DNA from: Fretibacterium sp.
GTDB taxonomy: Bacteria > Synergistota > Synergistia > Synergistales > Aminobacteriaceae
Direction of reading: 5' to 3'
Assembly (NCBI GenBank): GCA_024681935.1
Contig: JAIKZX010000016.1
Span: forward strand, 1 to 47,993
DNA length: 47,993 nucleotides
Of the stretch, positions 19,016 through 29,204 are shown in pieces. The notes below the pieces were generated by a model, which saw only the letters and a program-made list of their open reading frames with translations, had not been told where the DNA came from and searched no databases. A program made the translations under genes and the position numbers. Within the stretch, counting starts at the first letter, position 1; the number at the start of each line of letters is the position of its first letter.

Positions 19016-19972
19016 ATGAAAAAATACTTGGGGGGGTTCCTGCGTTGGGGAATATCTTTGCTGTGCCTGGTCTACGTTTTTCACGGCGTACCCCTGAGCG
19101 ATCTGTGGGAGGCCATGCGTCGCTTCCCTGTGATACCGATGCTGGCAACCGTCCTCACAGGTTTTGTGGCCTATGCCGTCATGGGCGTACGACTCATGTT
19201 CATGAACCCGGAAGGGCACCCGCACCTGGCCTTCCGCTCAACCTTCTGCGCCTCTCTGGTGGGGCTGGCGCTGAACAACGTCCTGCCCGCAAAGGCAGGT
19301 GAGATTGCCAAAGCGGTGTGGGTTGGCCGGGACCATGGACTCTCGCTGAATACCTCTCTGGGAATCGTCTTCATGGAGCGCTTCTTTGACGTTAATGTTC
19401 TGGCTCTGCTGAGCCTCTGGTTTCTGTGGGAACAGGGGCAGGTCAAGGTTATGTCCCTGTTCCTCCTCTGTCTGGCGGGTGGGTGGGGCCTCCTGTTCCT
19501 GTTCCGTGCCCGGCCGGAATGGGCTCATTTCTGGGAGAGGTTACCTCTGCCCTCGAAAATTACGAACTTTCTGACGCGTTTTACCCTCTCCCTTGTGGAA
19601 CAGATGTCACCGCGCCGCATTGCGTGGATGACGGTCAGTTCCCTTTTTCTGTGGTTATTCTACGCCCTGCAGACAGGGGTGTGCCTCAACTGGGCCGCAG
19701 GTTTGGGGTTTAGCTGGACGGAGACGGTGGCCGTGTTCGCCCTCAGCAGCCTGGGAATGCTCCTCCCCTCCTCGCCGGGGGCGGTTGGAGTTTACGAGGC
19801 CGTCATGCTCACGGCGCTGACGGCCTATAACGTTCCCCGCGACCTGGCTTTAGCCGTAGCGCTGTTCGCTCACATGGCGCAATTTATCCCCGTTACAGTA
19901 ACAGGGGGGCTTGTCTTTCTGTTAAGCCCCCGCAATAAGATTCCTCAATTGTCCCCTGCGGCTGTGGACTAA
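19016..19972 (+). CDS. UPF0104/AglD-like flippase-like membrane protein (LPG synthase TM family)
   Basis: NNVLPAKAGEIAKAVWVGRDHGLSLNTSLGIVFMERFFDV; LLPSSPGAVGVYEAV. Start taken at MKKYLGGFLRWG. Confidence 0.87.
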   Translation: MKKYLGGFLRWGISLLCLVYVFHGVPLSDLWEAMRRFPVIPMLATVLTGFVAYAVMGVRLMFMNPEGHPHLAFRSTFCASLVGLALNNVLPAKAGEIAKAVWVGRDHGLSLNTSLGIVFMERFFDVNVLALLSLWFLWEQGQVKVMSLFLLCLAGGWGLLFLFRARPEWAHFWERLPLPSKITNFLTRFTLSLVEQMSPRRIAWMTVSSLFLWLFYALQTGVCLNWAAGLGFSWTETVAVFALSSLGMLLPSSPGAVGVYEAVMLTALTAYNVPRDLALAVALFAHMAQFIPVTVTGGLVFLLSPRNKIPQLSPAAVD

Positions 19973-19974
19973 AT

Positions 19975-21651
19975 CTAAAACAGTCCGGAGATTTTTCCGT
20001 TCTCGTCCACGTCGATGGAAAGGGCAGCAGGCTTCTTCGGCAGACCGGGCATCGTCATGATAGCCCCTGTAATTGCCACGAGGAAACCCGCGCCCGCAGA
20101 TATCCGAACCTCCCGCACCGTGATACGGAAGCCCGAAGGACGCCCCAGCTTTGCCGTGTCATCCGAAAGCGAATACTGCGTCTTTGCCATACAGACCAGC
20201 AGGTTATCCAACCCCAGCGTGTGGACAAGCTCCAGGTCTTTCTCCGCCTGAGCCGTGAAATCCACCCCGTCCGCGCCGTAAATCTCCCGGGCGATAGCAT
20301 TCATCTTCTCTTTCGGGCTCATCGCAGCATCGTAGATAAACTTAAAACTGGACGACTTTTCACAGGCCTCGACGACCTTCTCCGCCAGGGCCATGCCGCC
20401 CTCACCGCCCTTTTCCCACACCTCAGAGAGCGCGAAGGAAGCTCCAAGCTCCCGGCACTTCTCTTCCACAAGAGCCAGCTCCGCTTCAGTGTCCAACGGG
20501 AAGCGATTGATGGCCACCACCACAGGCAGGCCATATTTCTGGATGTTCTCGATATGCTTCTGAAGGTTCGGGATTCCGGCAGCAAGGGCCCTCAAATCCT
20601 CGCGTCCAAGCTCCGTCTTAGCCAGACCTCCATGCATCTTCAACGCACGGACCGTCGCCACCACCACAACCGCCGACGGACATAACCCCGCCATACGGCA
20701 TTTGATGTCCAAAAACTTCTCCGCCCCAAGATCCGCGCCGAACCCAGCCTCCGTAACGAGGAAATCCGCTGTCTTGAGGCCCAGGCGCGTAGCCTGGACG
20801 CTGTTGCACCCGTGGGCAATATTGGCAAAAGGTCCGCCGTGAATAAAGGCCGGAGACCCCTCCAGCGTCTGCACAAGATTAGGCTTGATCGCGTCCTTCA
20901 TCAGTGCCGTCATCGCCCCTGCCGCGCCGATATCCGCCGCAGTGATGGGTTTTCCCTCGTAAGTGTAGGCCAGCACCATCCGTGAGAACCGGGCCTTCAG
21001 GTCCATTAAGTCGCTTGCCAGGCAGAGAATCGCCATGACCTCCGAGGCCACGGTGATATCAAAGCCGCTCTCACGCGGCACACCGTTCATCCGCCCCCCC
21101 AGGCCGATGATGACATTGCGCAGTGCGCGCTCGTTCAGGTCCATCACGCGGCGGAACACCACACGGCGCGGGTCAATGCCCAGCTCGTTGCCCTGTTGAA
21201 GATGGTTATCCAGCATTGCGGCACAGAGGTTGTGGGCCGTGGTGATGGCATGAAGGTCACCCGTGAAGTGCAGATTGATATCCTCCATGGGGATGACCTG
21301 GGCGTAACCACCTCCCGCCGCCCCCCCCTTGATGCCAAAGCTGGGGCCAAGAGACGGCTCTCTCAGGGCCACGCAGGCCCTCTTGCCGATTTTATTCAGC
21401 CCGTCGGTGAGCCCCACGCTGGTGGTGGTCTTACCCTCGCCCGCCGGGGTCGGCGTGATGGCCGTCACCAGGATGAGCTTGCCGTCCGGCTTATCCGCCA
21501 GTCGTTTTTGAACCCCCGGTGCCACCTTGGCTTTGTATTTTCCATAAAGCTCCAGCTCGTCCTCTGAAATGCCCAGCTTTGCCGCTATCTCTACAATAGC
21601 TTTCGGCTTTGCCGCCTGAGCGATTTCAATATCACTGGGTACATTTCTCAT
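19975..21651 (-). CDS. fhs: Formate--tetrahydrofolate ligase
   Basis: [59 protein letters not shown]. Confidence 0.97.
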   Translation of the reverse strand: MRNVPSDIEIAQAAKPKAIVEIAAKLGISEDELELYGKYKAKVAPGVQKRLADKPDGKLILVTAITPTPAGEGKTTTSVGLTDGLNKIGKRACVALREPSLGPSFGIKGGAAGGGYAQVIPMEDINLHFTGDLHAITTAHNLCAAMLDNHLQQGNELGIDPRRVVFRRVMDLNERALRNVIIGLGGRMNGVPRESGFDITVASEVMAILCLASDLMDLKARFSRMVLAYTYEGKPITAADIGAAGAMTALMKDAIKPNLVQTLEGSPAFIHGGPFANIAHGCNSVQATRLGLKTADFLVTEAGFGADLGAEKFLDIKCRMAGLCPSAVVVVATVRALKMHGGLAKTELGREDLRALAAGIPNLQKHIENIQKYGLPVVVAINRFPLDTEAELALVEEKCRELGASFALSEVWEKGGEGGMALAEKVVEACEKSSSFKFIYDAAMSPKEKMNAIAREIYGADGVDFTAQAEKDLELVHTLGLDNLLVCMAKTQYSLSDDTAKLGRPSGFRITVREVRISAGAGFLVAITGAIMTMPGLPKKPAALSIDVDENGKISGLF

Positions 21652-21666
21652 GTTTCCCCTCCTCAG

Positions 21667-22563
21667 CTATTCCACCAGGCTGTGATGCGCAGCCAGTGTT
21701 TCGATAATCGCCGCGTCGTCGCTTTCCTTTATTATCTCGGTCATCGCGTCGTACTCCGCCCGCCCCCCAAGGGAGGTCAGGATCTCCAGCATACTGTTCT
21801 GTTCTTCTCCAAATCGGCCGGAGAGCAGGCCAAACAGGATGACTCCCCGGGAGAACCAGTTAATCAGATCATGGGAAACGTTCCAGACATCCGCGTAGAG
21901 CGTCGCAAAGTTGAAATCCTCCTCCTCGACCTCTGAACTCTCCTCCGGCTCAGGGAAATACCCCAGCATGTAGAAGGGCACATTGGGGGACATAATCAGC
22001 GCGTCCCAGAACATCCGGGCAGCAGCCTGGCGCTCCTTTAGCATAAAGGCCGCGGCAAGACGGGAGTAGGCCCAACCCAGCTGATGATCACCGTCCCGCT
22101 CCGTCTCGTCCAGGATGCGCTGCCACTCGCCCTTTTCCACCAGAATCCGGTAGTAGAGGTTACGCGACGCACCGTTGTCCTCCAGTTCGTAGTGCAGCAG
22201 TTCCTCCGCCGCGTGAAGGGCTTCATCGTCCTCCCCCACGGAAAACAAGGTAAAGGCCGCCCGCTGGAGCAGCGCAAGGTAAACAAGACCCAGCTCATCC
22301 TCCGCGAACGCTTCCGGTTCAACCTCCATATCCTTAAGGACCACGCGCACGGCTTCCAGCGCGCCCCTGAGAATCGACAGACGCTCATCATCATCGTCTG
22401 TCAGGTCCGCGCGGAGCAGAAGCGCCTCAGGGTTATCAGGCTCCAGCTCCAGGGCCCTGTCTACCAGTGCCTCCACCTCAGCCTCGTCCTCGGACTCGTA
22501 GGCACGGTCCAGAAGTTCATCGGCGTCTCCCTCAAGATCAAATTTTCTGGAATGATTTTTCAT
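21667..22563 (-). CDS. Acidic TPR-like protein
   Basis: Helical repeats with ALELEPDNPEALLLRA; strongly acidic. Confidence 0.7.
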   Translation of the reverse strand: MKNHSRKFDLEGDADELLDRAYESEDEAEVEALVDRALELEPDNPEALLLRADLTDDDDERLSILRGALEAVRVVLKDMEVEPEAFAEDELGLVYLALLQRAAFTLFSVGEDDEALHAAEELLHYELEDNGASRNLYYRILVEKGEWQRILDETERDGDHQLGWAYSRLAAAFMLKERQAAARMFWDALIMSPNVPFYMLGYFPEPEESSEVEEEDFNFATLYADVWNVSHDLINWFSRGVILFGLLSGRFGEEQNSMLEILTSLGGRAEYDAMTEIIKESDDAAIIETLAAHHSLVE

Positions 22564-22580
22564 TAGACTGTCTCCCGTCG

Positions 22581-23444
22581 TTAATCTTCCCCAACGTCCC
22601 AGTCACCACGGTTGTTGTTGCCATTGTCCGAAGGAGATTCAGAGGACGGGGTGCTGGACGTGGCTGTTGTCCTTTCAGAGCCATTGCCGTCTTCTCCGCT
22701 GTCCGGGCGATAGATGTTCAGCGTGTTCATGCCCAGGGAGCCTCCCCACAGCATTCCCCACTGGCGCGCCAGATCCGCCAGCTCGTCAGATTCCCCTCCG
22801 AACCACCATATCTTATTTCTGCGAAGCTCATCAGCAATCCACGCGCGGTGGCGTTTCAGCGCCTGCCAGGCGTACTCGCCAGAGTTGGGAGTGATTCTCT
22901 TCCAGCGGTCTCCCAGCCACACCCACAAATCGGGTTTCATTGTGCTCCAGGCAACGGCCGTCCTAATAAACGGATCGTTCAGGATACCCATGCGGTCGCA
23001 GCGATAATCCAATATCTTTCGAAACGCCGGGCTATCCAGAATCATTCTTCCCTTCCACGAGGCGGCAACGCGGACAAGCCCCGGAACATCCGACGGAACC
23101 ACAGACCCCACCAGCACATCCGTCGGGACAAGGGCCCCATCCATTCCCACCTGCCCGTACACCCAACAGTTCTCCCTCACCTGCGCTACGGGGAAACCGT
23201 CGAAGGTGGCGTACCACCCAGCGGGGAGCCCCTCCGGTTTCCATATCTCAAAGTTCATGGCGTAGGGCCTTTGGTAGGCTGCCATGACGGCAGCATCATA
23301 CATCAGGCCGTAGCCCGGCTGAAGCAAAATCTCCGGCTGAGCCGCCCCGGCCCCCCCTCCCGCCAGGAGTAAACAGACAAGGACTAAAACCGACCTCCCA
23401 ATGAGAGCCGCGCCCCTTCCGAACCACCCTATCATTAATATCAC
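22581..23444 (-). CDS. Secreted protein of unknown function with Ser/Asn/Gly-rich tail
   Basis: Signal peptide (LVLVCLLLAGGGAGAA) and a long ORF; tail ERTTATSSTPSSESPSDNGNNNRGDWDVGED. Confidence 0.65.
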   Translation of the reverse strand: MILMIGWFGRGAALIGRSVLVLVCLLLAGGGAGAAQPEILLQPGYGLMYDAAVMAAYQRPYAMNFEIWKPEGLPAGWYATFDGFPVAQVRENCWVYGQVGMDGALVPTDVLVGSVVPSDVPGLVRVAASWKGRMILDSPAFRKILDYRCDRMGILNDPFIRTAVAWSTMKPDLWVWLGDRWKRITPNSGEYAWQALKRHRAWIADELRRNKIWWFGGESDELADLARQWGMLWGGSLGMNTLNIYRPDSGEDGNGSERTTATSSTPSSESPSDNGNNNRGDWDVGED

Positions 23445-23562
23445 CCTCCACGCTTGGCCTCTGCCCCCAATGGGGCGTAACGGTCTTTAGTCAGATCCTC
23501 AGTAAATCCTTCATAATTTATGGACAATACCGGACAGGATATATCCGCACTGCCACAGGCAG

Positions 23563-25428
23563 TTAATCCTGACAGGTTCCATAAACGCGGGCCTCCAAAG
23601 GATGCAGTACGGCACCAGCTTCCTCGCCATGGCTGCTCAAAAGAATCGCTCTGCCCCTGGTAATCTCCTCCGGCAGCTTCACCTCATTGAGAGAAAAGTT
23701 CACCACGGTGATCAGCCGGGAGTGCCCCAGCGTGCGAGCAAAGGCATAGACCTCCTCGCTCTCCGGCATCAGTTCCTCATAGTCCCCGGCGGTCAGTTCC
23801 TGATGTTCACGACGGAATTGCACGAGTTTATGGTACCAGGACAGCACGGAATCCGGGTCCCTCGCCTCCACCTCCGCGTTAACAACAGCGTAATCGTCGT
23901 GGACGGGCAGCCACGGTTTTGCTTTTCCGGACGTGAACCCCGCATTGACAGTAGCGTCCCACTGCATCGGAGTCCTCGCGTTGTCCCGGCTGAAGAGATG
24001 AACAAAGCCCATCGCCTGCTCCGGCGTAAAGCCCTCTTTCAGTGCGAACTCATATTGCCCGTGTGAAGAGATATCATTATATTCTTCGATGGATGGCCAT
24101 CCCACATTGGCAAAGCCCAGCTCCTGCCCTTGGAATATAAACGGCGTCCCCCTAAGCGTCAGCAACACTGTCGCCATTGCCTTGGCCGCCTTCTTTGTGT
24201 CCGCGCCCTTTGGAAAGAAATGATTGACGCTCCGCGGCTGGTCATGGTTTTCAAAGAAGATGGGATACCAGCCGTTATCCCGCGTCGCAGCCTGGCTGGC
24301 TGAGAGCGCCCTTTTCAGCTCCGTCAGTTTCCAGCCATCCGATGGTGTCCACCCCTCCAGGGGCTTTCCTGCCAGAGGCTCGCGGGGATAACACCAGACC
24401 TCCCCCTCCTGGAAGGACAGCAGCATATGGCTGAACTCAAAAAGCATATCAAAGACGCCCCGCTCTCCAACCCAATCCTTCAGCTCATCCGGCGCAACGC
24501 CGTTCGCCTCCCCCACCGAGAAGAGATCGTGCCCCTTAAACACCTCGCGGCGGAATTCTCTCAGGAAGTCCAAAATGCCCGGTGTGTTGGCTGTCATGAA
24601 GTGGACGCCAGCCATGCCGTCCTTGCCATCCGGCTTCCCGTCCTTAAATTCCATGGGTTTCTTGATGTAGGTGATGGCATCGATGCGAAAACCGTACACG
24701 CCCTTATCGAGCCAAAAACGCGCCGCATCATATAGGGCCCTGCGGACCTCCGGGTTCTCCCAGTTCAGGTCGGGCTGCTGGGGCGCAAAGGTGTGGAGGT
24801 AATACTGCCCCCGCTCCTCACACCACGTCCACGCCGAACCACCAAAGATGCTCCTCCAGTTTGTCGGCGCACTGCCATTTGGCTTCGCATCCCGCCAGAT
24901 GTACCAATCCGCCCTGGGGTTCGTCCGGTCCTTCTTCGATTCCAGGAACCAGGCGTGATGGTCGGAACTGTGATTGAACACAAGGTCCATCACGATGCGG
25001 ATGCCGCGCTTTTTCGCCTCGGTCACCAGACGGTCGAAGTCCTCCATCGTGCCATAGGACGGGTCAATGCCCGTATAATCCGCGATGTCATAGCCGTTGT
25101 CCACCATAGGCGATGGGTAGACAGGCGTCAGCCAAACCGCTCCAACGCCCAGATCCCTGAGGTAATCAAGCTTGCTTGTGATACCGGGCAAATCCCCAGT
25201 GCCGCTCCCCGTAGTATCCATGAAGCTTTTGGGGTATATTTGATAGATGATGCCCTTTTGCCACCATTTTTGTTTTTCCAACACAGTTGTATCCTTCCTC
25301 GATGTCTCCAGTTCTCCAGCTCGCGCAGCCTCAATTTTTGGCAATCCAACAAATCCGCATGAAATAAACGCCAGACTCACTAAGAGTGAACATAATAATT
25401 TTTTCAACATGGAAAAACGACCCTTCAT
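23563..25428 (-). CDS. Exported GH13 alpha-glucosidase / oligo-1,6-glucosidase-like enzyme
   Basis: GIIYQIYPKSFMDT, DLVFNHSSDHHAWF, GFRIDAITYI, NHDQPRS, GTPFIFQGQELGF; N-terminal signal-like segment LLCSLLVSLAFISCGF. Confidence 0.93.
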   Translation of the reverse strand: MKGRFSMLKKLLCSLLVSLAFISCGFVGLPKIEAARAGELETSRKDTTVLEKQKWWQKGIIYQIYPKSFMDTTGSGTGDLPGITSKLDYLRDLGVGAVWLTPVYPSPMVDNGYDIADYTGIDPSYGTMEDFDRLVTEAKKRGIRIVMDLVFNHSSDHHAWFLESKKDRTNPRADWYIWRDAKPNGSAPTNWRSIFGGSAWTWCEERGQYYLHTFAPQQPDLNWENPEVRRALYDAARFWLDKGVYGFRIDAITYIKKPMEFKDGKPDGKDGMAGVHFMTANTPGILDFLREFRREVFKGHDLFSVGEANGVAPDELKDWVGERGVFDMLFEFSHMLLSFQEGEVWCYPREPLAGKPLEGWTPSDGWKLTELKRALSASQAATRDNGWYPIFFENHDQPRSVNHFFPKGADTKKAAKAMATVLLTLRGTPFIFQGQELGFANVGWPSIEEYNDISSHGQYEFALKEGFTPEQAMGFVHLFSRDNARTPMQWDATVNAGFTSGKAKPWLPVHDDYAVVNAEVEARDPDSVLSWYHKLVQFRREHQELTAGDYEELMPESEEVYAFARTLGHSRLITVVNFSLNEVKLPEEITRGRAILLSSHGEEAGAVLHPLEARVYGTCQD

Positions 25429-25445
25429 CCTTCTTCTTTCCCGGC

Positions 25446-26162
25446 CTACTGCGCCTTCTTAATGAAGTCGTCCAACGCTTTCGTGAGGGGCAGAATGCGT
25501 TTATCTGACGCCTGCACCGTCAGCGCCTCCTTCGCAGAGACCTTGCCGTCCCCGTCTTTATCCGTTTTTTTGGCACCCTTCCAGAACTCCTCGTTGCGCT
25601 TCACGCTGATACTGATGACGGAACCATCCAGCGAAACGCCGGCAAACAGCCCCCGCGTCATAGAGTAACTGTAAATGGACGCCTTCATCTGCGCATCCGT
25701 CGCGGCCTCAGCCGATCGGCCCATGGGACCGGCGGCCACAGAAAAATCTCCGCCCAGCTTCGTCTTACTGCTCAGGAACGCGTCCACTCCCCGCTTATTG
25801 ATGACCACAAGGAACAGCGACGTGTCCTGCACGCCAATCTGGAGCCCCACGGAGCCACCGCCAAGGTTGTAGAAGCTGGGGCCATACCACTTCCCATTCT
25901 CCCTTTTGAGAATCAGCCCCTCGCCATATGAGCCACCCAAGACAAACCCCGCCTTGATGAACGATGGGACGATGGCCACCGCGTACGCGCCTTTCAGCGT
26001 TTTTGCCATGCTCTGTGCGTCCTTCTCGGAGGACATCTTTGTCAGCGCGTTCAAAGCCTCCCGAATTATTCCCTCCGCCGTCTCAGCACAAGAGATCCCT
26101 GAGCTCAAAACCAGAATACTAAGCACCAATGTCAGGGACAACACACGACAAAACATCTTCAA
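25446..26162 (-). CDS. SYLF/Ysc84-domain lipid-binding protein, exported
   Basis: Signal peptide; AKTLKGAYAVAIVPSFIKAGFVLGGSYGEGLIL, FYNLGGGSVGLQIG, SLFLVVINKRGVDAFL. Confidence 0.88.
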   Translation of the reverse strand: MKMFCRVLSLTLVLSILVLSSGISCAETAEGIIREALNALTKMSSEKDAQSMAKTLKGAYAVAIVPSFIKAGFVLGGSYGEGLILKRENGKWYGPSFYNLGGGSVGLQIGVQDTSLFLVVINKRGVDAFLSSKTKLGGDFSVAAGPMGRSAEAATDAQMKASIYSYSMTRGLFAGVSLDGSVISISVKRNEEFWKGAKKTDKDGDGKVSAKEALTVQASDKRILPLTKALDDFIKKAQ

Positions 26163-26314
26163 GAAAAAAACCTCCTCAAATTGAATTTTTCCTGTTTTAA
26201 GCTCCGGACAGGCAGATGCTGCCGGTCAAAAGCCCGTGCATCCTGAATATTCTATGTTATTATATCAATAAGTAAGATTATTTACATCGAACGCTTGAAC
26301 AGGAGGTCTTTATA

Positions 26315-27487
26315 TTGAAAAAAGCAGCCGTTGCCTTCCTTGTCCTGCTGCTTATTCTCAGCGCGTCCCAGCCTGCTCGCGCAGTGCGGGCCCGCGTGCT
26401 CTTTATTGGGGATATCATGACCCACATACAGCAGCTGAATGCCGCAGAACACAAGGGGAAAGAAGGACGTACGTGGGACTTTACGCCCCAGTTTCATCGG
26501 GTAAAGCCCCTTCTGGCAAATGCGTTCACCATTGGCAATCTTGAGACGACCTTTTCCGGTGAAAAGCGCGGTTATACGGGATATCCCGCATTCAACACAC
26601 CAGACTCCCTGACCGCGGCGCTCCGATACCTGGGCATCGATCTTCTGACTCTGGCGAACAATCATATTTTTGACCGGGGGGCTGCCGGAGCGCGCCGGAC
26701 GGCGGAGGTCCTGACCCGTGAGGGTTTTCCCTGGGTGGGGCTTGGTTTCGACGATATCCCCGTCAATAACACCGTTCTGCTGGAGGCAGAGGGACTGCGC
26801 TGGGCCTTTGTCAATCATACCTACGGCAGCAACATCATGCCCCAAAAAAGCGACGTCCACCTCAACATCATCTCCGAGACCGCCATCTCAGAGAGCCTGA
26901 AGCGCGCCAAAGCCCTGGACCCGGACGTCATCGTCGCGTGCTTCCACTGGGGAAATGAATATCATTACAAACCCAGCGTACACCAGAAACGGGCCGCGGA
27001 CCAGGCTCTGGCACATGGAGCAGACCTTGTGATTGGAACCCATCCCCACGTCCTCCAGCCTGTTGAGGTGCGCATCGGGAAGAATGGGGCCCCAAGGGCG
27101 ATTGCCTGGTCTCTGGGGAATTTCGTCTCCTTCCAGCGCACCCAGCCACGGGAAAGGACCTGTATCCTCTCTGCCGAATTCGAGAAAGACGAGGCGGGAC
27201 AGACACGTCTGGTGAGGCTCGCGGCAGCGCCGCTCCAGGTTATCCTCATGCCGGGGCATCGTCCTAAGCCGCGCCGGACGGAGCCCGTATACGCAGGAAC
27301 GGGAGGCAACTTCAACCACTTCGGCCTGTCAAAGTCCCAATTGCGCTCGATACATCAGACGGGGAAAGCCGTGCTGGATTTCCTCGGAGCGCAGGACGAG
27401 ATAGACGAATACGGCTTTTATACTCTCTGGTCCTCCGCATCACCGGATATTCTTCCCCGCCCCAGGCGCAAAGCTCCTCTGAACTGA
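26315..27487 (+). CDS. CapA-family (PGA synthesis-like) metallophosphoesterase-fold protein, exported
   Basis: VLFIGDIMTHIQQL, GNLETTFSG, LTLANNHIFDRGAAG, VACFHWGNEY, LVIGTHPHVLQPVE. TTG start with RBS AGGAGG. Confidence 0.92.
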   Translation: MKKAAVAFLVLLLILSASQPARAVRARVLFIGDIMTHIQQLNAAEHKGKEGRTWDFTPQFHRVKPLLANAFTIGNLETTFSGEKRGYTGYPAFNTPDSLTAALRYLGIDLLTLANNHIFDRGAAGARRTAEVLTREGFPWVGLGFDDIPVNNTVLLEAEGLRWAFVNHTYGSNIMPQKSDVHLNIISETAISESLKRAKALDPDVIVACFHWGNEYHYKPSVHQKRAADQALAHGADLVIGTHPHVLQPVEVRIGKNGAPRAIAWSLGNFVSFQRTQPRERTCILSAEFEKDEAGQTRLVRLAAAPLQVILMPGHRPKPRRTEPVYAGTGGNFNHFGLSKSQLRSIHQTGKAVLDFLGAQDEIDEYGFYTLWSSASPDILPRPRRKAPLN

Positions 27488-29043
27488 TGCGCGGGACAGG
27501 ACGGTGTGGGAACGCTTTCCTCCTGTTTTTCCTCTGCATTCTGACCTCCTCCGCGGAGGCCGCCCGCATCGATTGGTTTTTACAACCCGTCTGGGAACAA
27601 GCCTCCCGATTCAGCGAGGAACGGGCTGCTGTGCGCTCCGGCGGCCTGTGGGGTTTCATCAAACCCACAGGTCAATGGCTTATTGAGCCGCGCTATGCTG
27701 ACGCCTCCCCTTTCCATGAAGGCCTGGCCGCTGTCGCCGTTGGGGAGGATTCATCGCTTTGGGGATTCGTCGACGGTCAGGGGCAGTTTATCATCCCTCC
27801 TCAGTTCGATTATACGCAGCGCTTCAGCGAGGGGTTGGCCGCTGTCCTGTCCGGCGACCGGTGGGGATACATCAACAAACAGGGTAAACTCGTCATATCC
27901 CCGGAGTATAGCCTGGCCGGGGAGTTTTACGAGGGGCGGGCCGTTGTCGCGCTGGGGGGTGTCAGTTCGTTTATCGACAAGACAGGCCGGAGGGTCTTTG
28001 ATGTCTTTTTCGACCAGGCCAGCCCCCTCATCGAGGACCGCGCAGCGGTCACGCTGGGCGGAAAGATGGGCTTCATTGACGGGGAAGGGCGTATGGTCAT
28101 CGCTCCAAGATTTCAGCCGCTCCCAGGGGGCAAGGTCTTCAACGAGGGCCTTGCCGGGGTCTCCCTCCGGGGGTTGTGGGGCTTCATCAAACTGGATGGG
28201 AGGTGGTTCATCGAACCGGCCTGTGAAGCGGTCAAGGATTTTTCCGAAGGACTGGGGGCAGTACGCCGTGGGGGTTTATGGGGCTTTATCTCCCTTACGG
28301 GCGAGCTGGTCATTCCCTGCGTCTTTGAGGACGTGATGCCCTTCTCCGAGGGAACGGCTTGCGCGAAGAGCGAGGGGCGATGGGGTTACATTGACCGTCA
28401 GGGAGCCTGGATGTCTGATCCCTCTTTTCTGGAGGCGTGGCCCTTCCACGAGGGATTGGCTCCAGCTCGCAACGCCTCAGGGCAATGGGGCTACGTTGGA
28501 CGCAACATCGCCCCCCTCTTCGAAGGACGTGCCTTTGATCATGCCGGGTCTTTTTCTGACGGTTTTGCCCTCGTGGAACAGGGAGGGAGAAAGTTCTTTA
28601 TCAACGCTTCCGGACAGGAGGCTTTTGCCGCTCCTAAGGCGGTGTTTGAGGACGCCCAGAGCTTCAGCGAGGGGTTGGCCGCCGTCAAAGCACACGACAA
28701 ATGGGGCTACATCGACCGTACCGGTAATTGGGCACTCTCCAACCGCTTTGATAAAGCCGGTCCCTTCCGCGGAGGACAGGCGGAGGTCCAAACAGGGGAA
28801 AAAAAGTTTTACATCGACAAAACAGGGACTCGCGTCCACCGTGCTCCCCCTCCCGTCTCAAATGTCAGCGATATGTCCGTTATTCCCTTTCAATCCGCTT
28901 CCGGGCTCTGGGGGTATAAACGGCGACAGAACAATATCACCCTTATTCCGCCCTTCCTGGAACATGCGGAACCCTTTCATGAGGGACGAGCCGCCGTCTC
29001 TCTGGCCGGAAAGTGGTGGTACATTCCTCTGCCGATGGATTGA
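27487..29043 (+). CDS. Exported WG-repeat protein
   Basis: Signal peptide plus about 13 repeats of type LWGFI..G..xIxPxFxxAxxFxEGLAAV. Start shares one base with the capA-like stop (TGATG). Confidence 0.93.
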   Translation: MRGTGRCGNAFLLFFLCILTSSAEAARIDWFLQPVWEQASRFSEERAAVRSGGLWGFIKPTGQWLIEPRYADASPFHEGLAAVAVGEDSSLWGFVDGQGQFIIPPQFDYTQRFSEGLAAVLSGDRWGYINKQGKLVISPEYSLAGEFYEGRAVVALGGVSSFIDKTGRRVFDVFFDQASPLIEDRAAVTLGGKMGFIDGEGRMVIAPRFQPLPGGKVFNEGLAGVSLRGLWGFIKLDGRWFIEPACEAVKDFSEGLGAVRRGGLWGFISLTGELVIPCVFEDVMPFSEGTACAKSEGRWGYIDRQGAWMSDPSFLEAWPFHEGLAPARNASGQWGYVGRNIAPLFEGRAFDHAGSFSDGFALVEQGGRKFFINASGQEAFAAPKAVFEDAQSFSEGLAAVKAHDKWGYIDRTGNWALSNRFDKAGPFRGGQAEVQTGEKKFYIDKTGTRVHRAPPPVSNVSDMSVIPFQSASGLWGYKRRQNNITLIPPFLEHAEPFHEGRAAVSLAGKWWYIPLPMD

Positions 29044-29114
29044 TAACCTCTTGCGTCAAGTTTAAGCAGGGTCCCAAAGGAGAGCGGCCGTAAGTGAAAA
29101 AAGCCACATTCCTC

Positions 29115-29204
29115 CTATTTCTGTTCCAGGCTGGCCATAACCCCCGTAAAGAACGTCAGAAAAGCAATGTACATACAACCAATGGGCACCTCATTCAGTG
29201 CCTC
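29115..29204 (-). pseudogene. Possible C-terminal remnant of a membrane protein
   Basis: Minus strand reads EALNEVPIGCMYIAFLTFFTGVMASLEQK*, hydrophobic and protein-like, with a stop codon directly upstream. Confidence 0.3.

Noticed and set aside
23532-23571. Nested hairpin at the GH13 stop codon (CAGGAT...ACTGCC-ACA-GGCAGT...ATCCTG)
   Set aside because: Probably 3'-end structure; no T-tract follows, so not called as a terminator or RNA.
27487-29043. Tandem DNA repeats or CRISPR-like array in the WG gene
   Set aside because: Periodicity is explained by the protein repeats; DNA units are diverged and there are no spacers.
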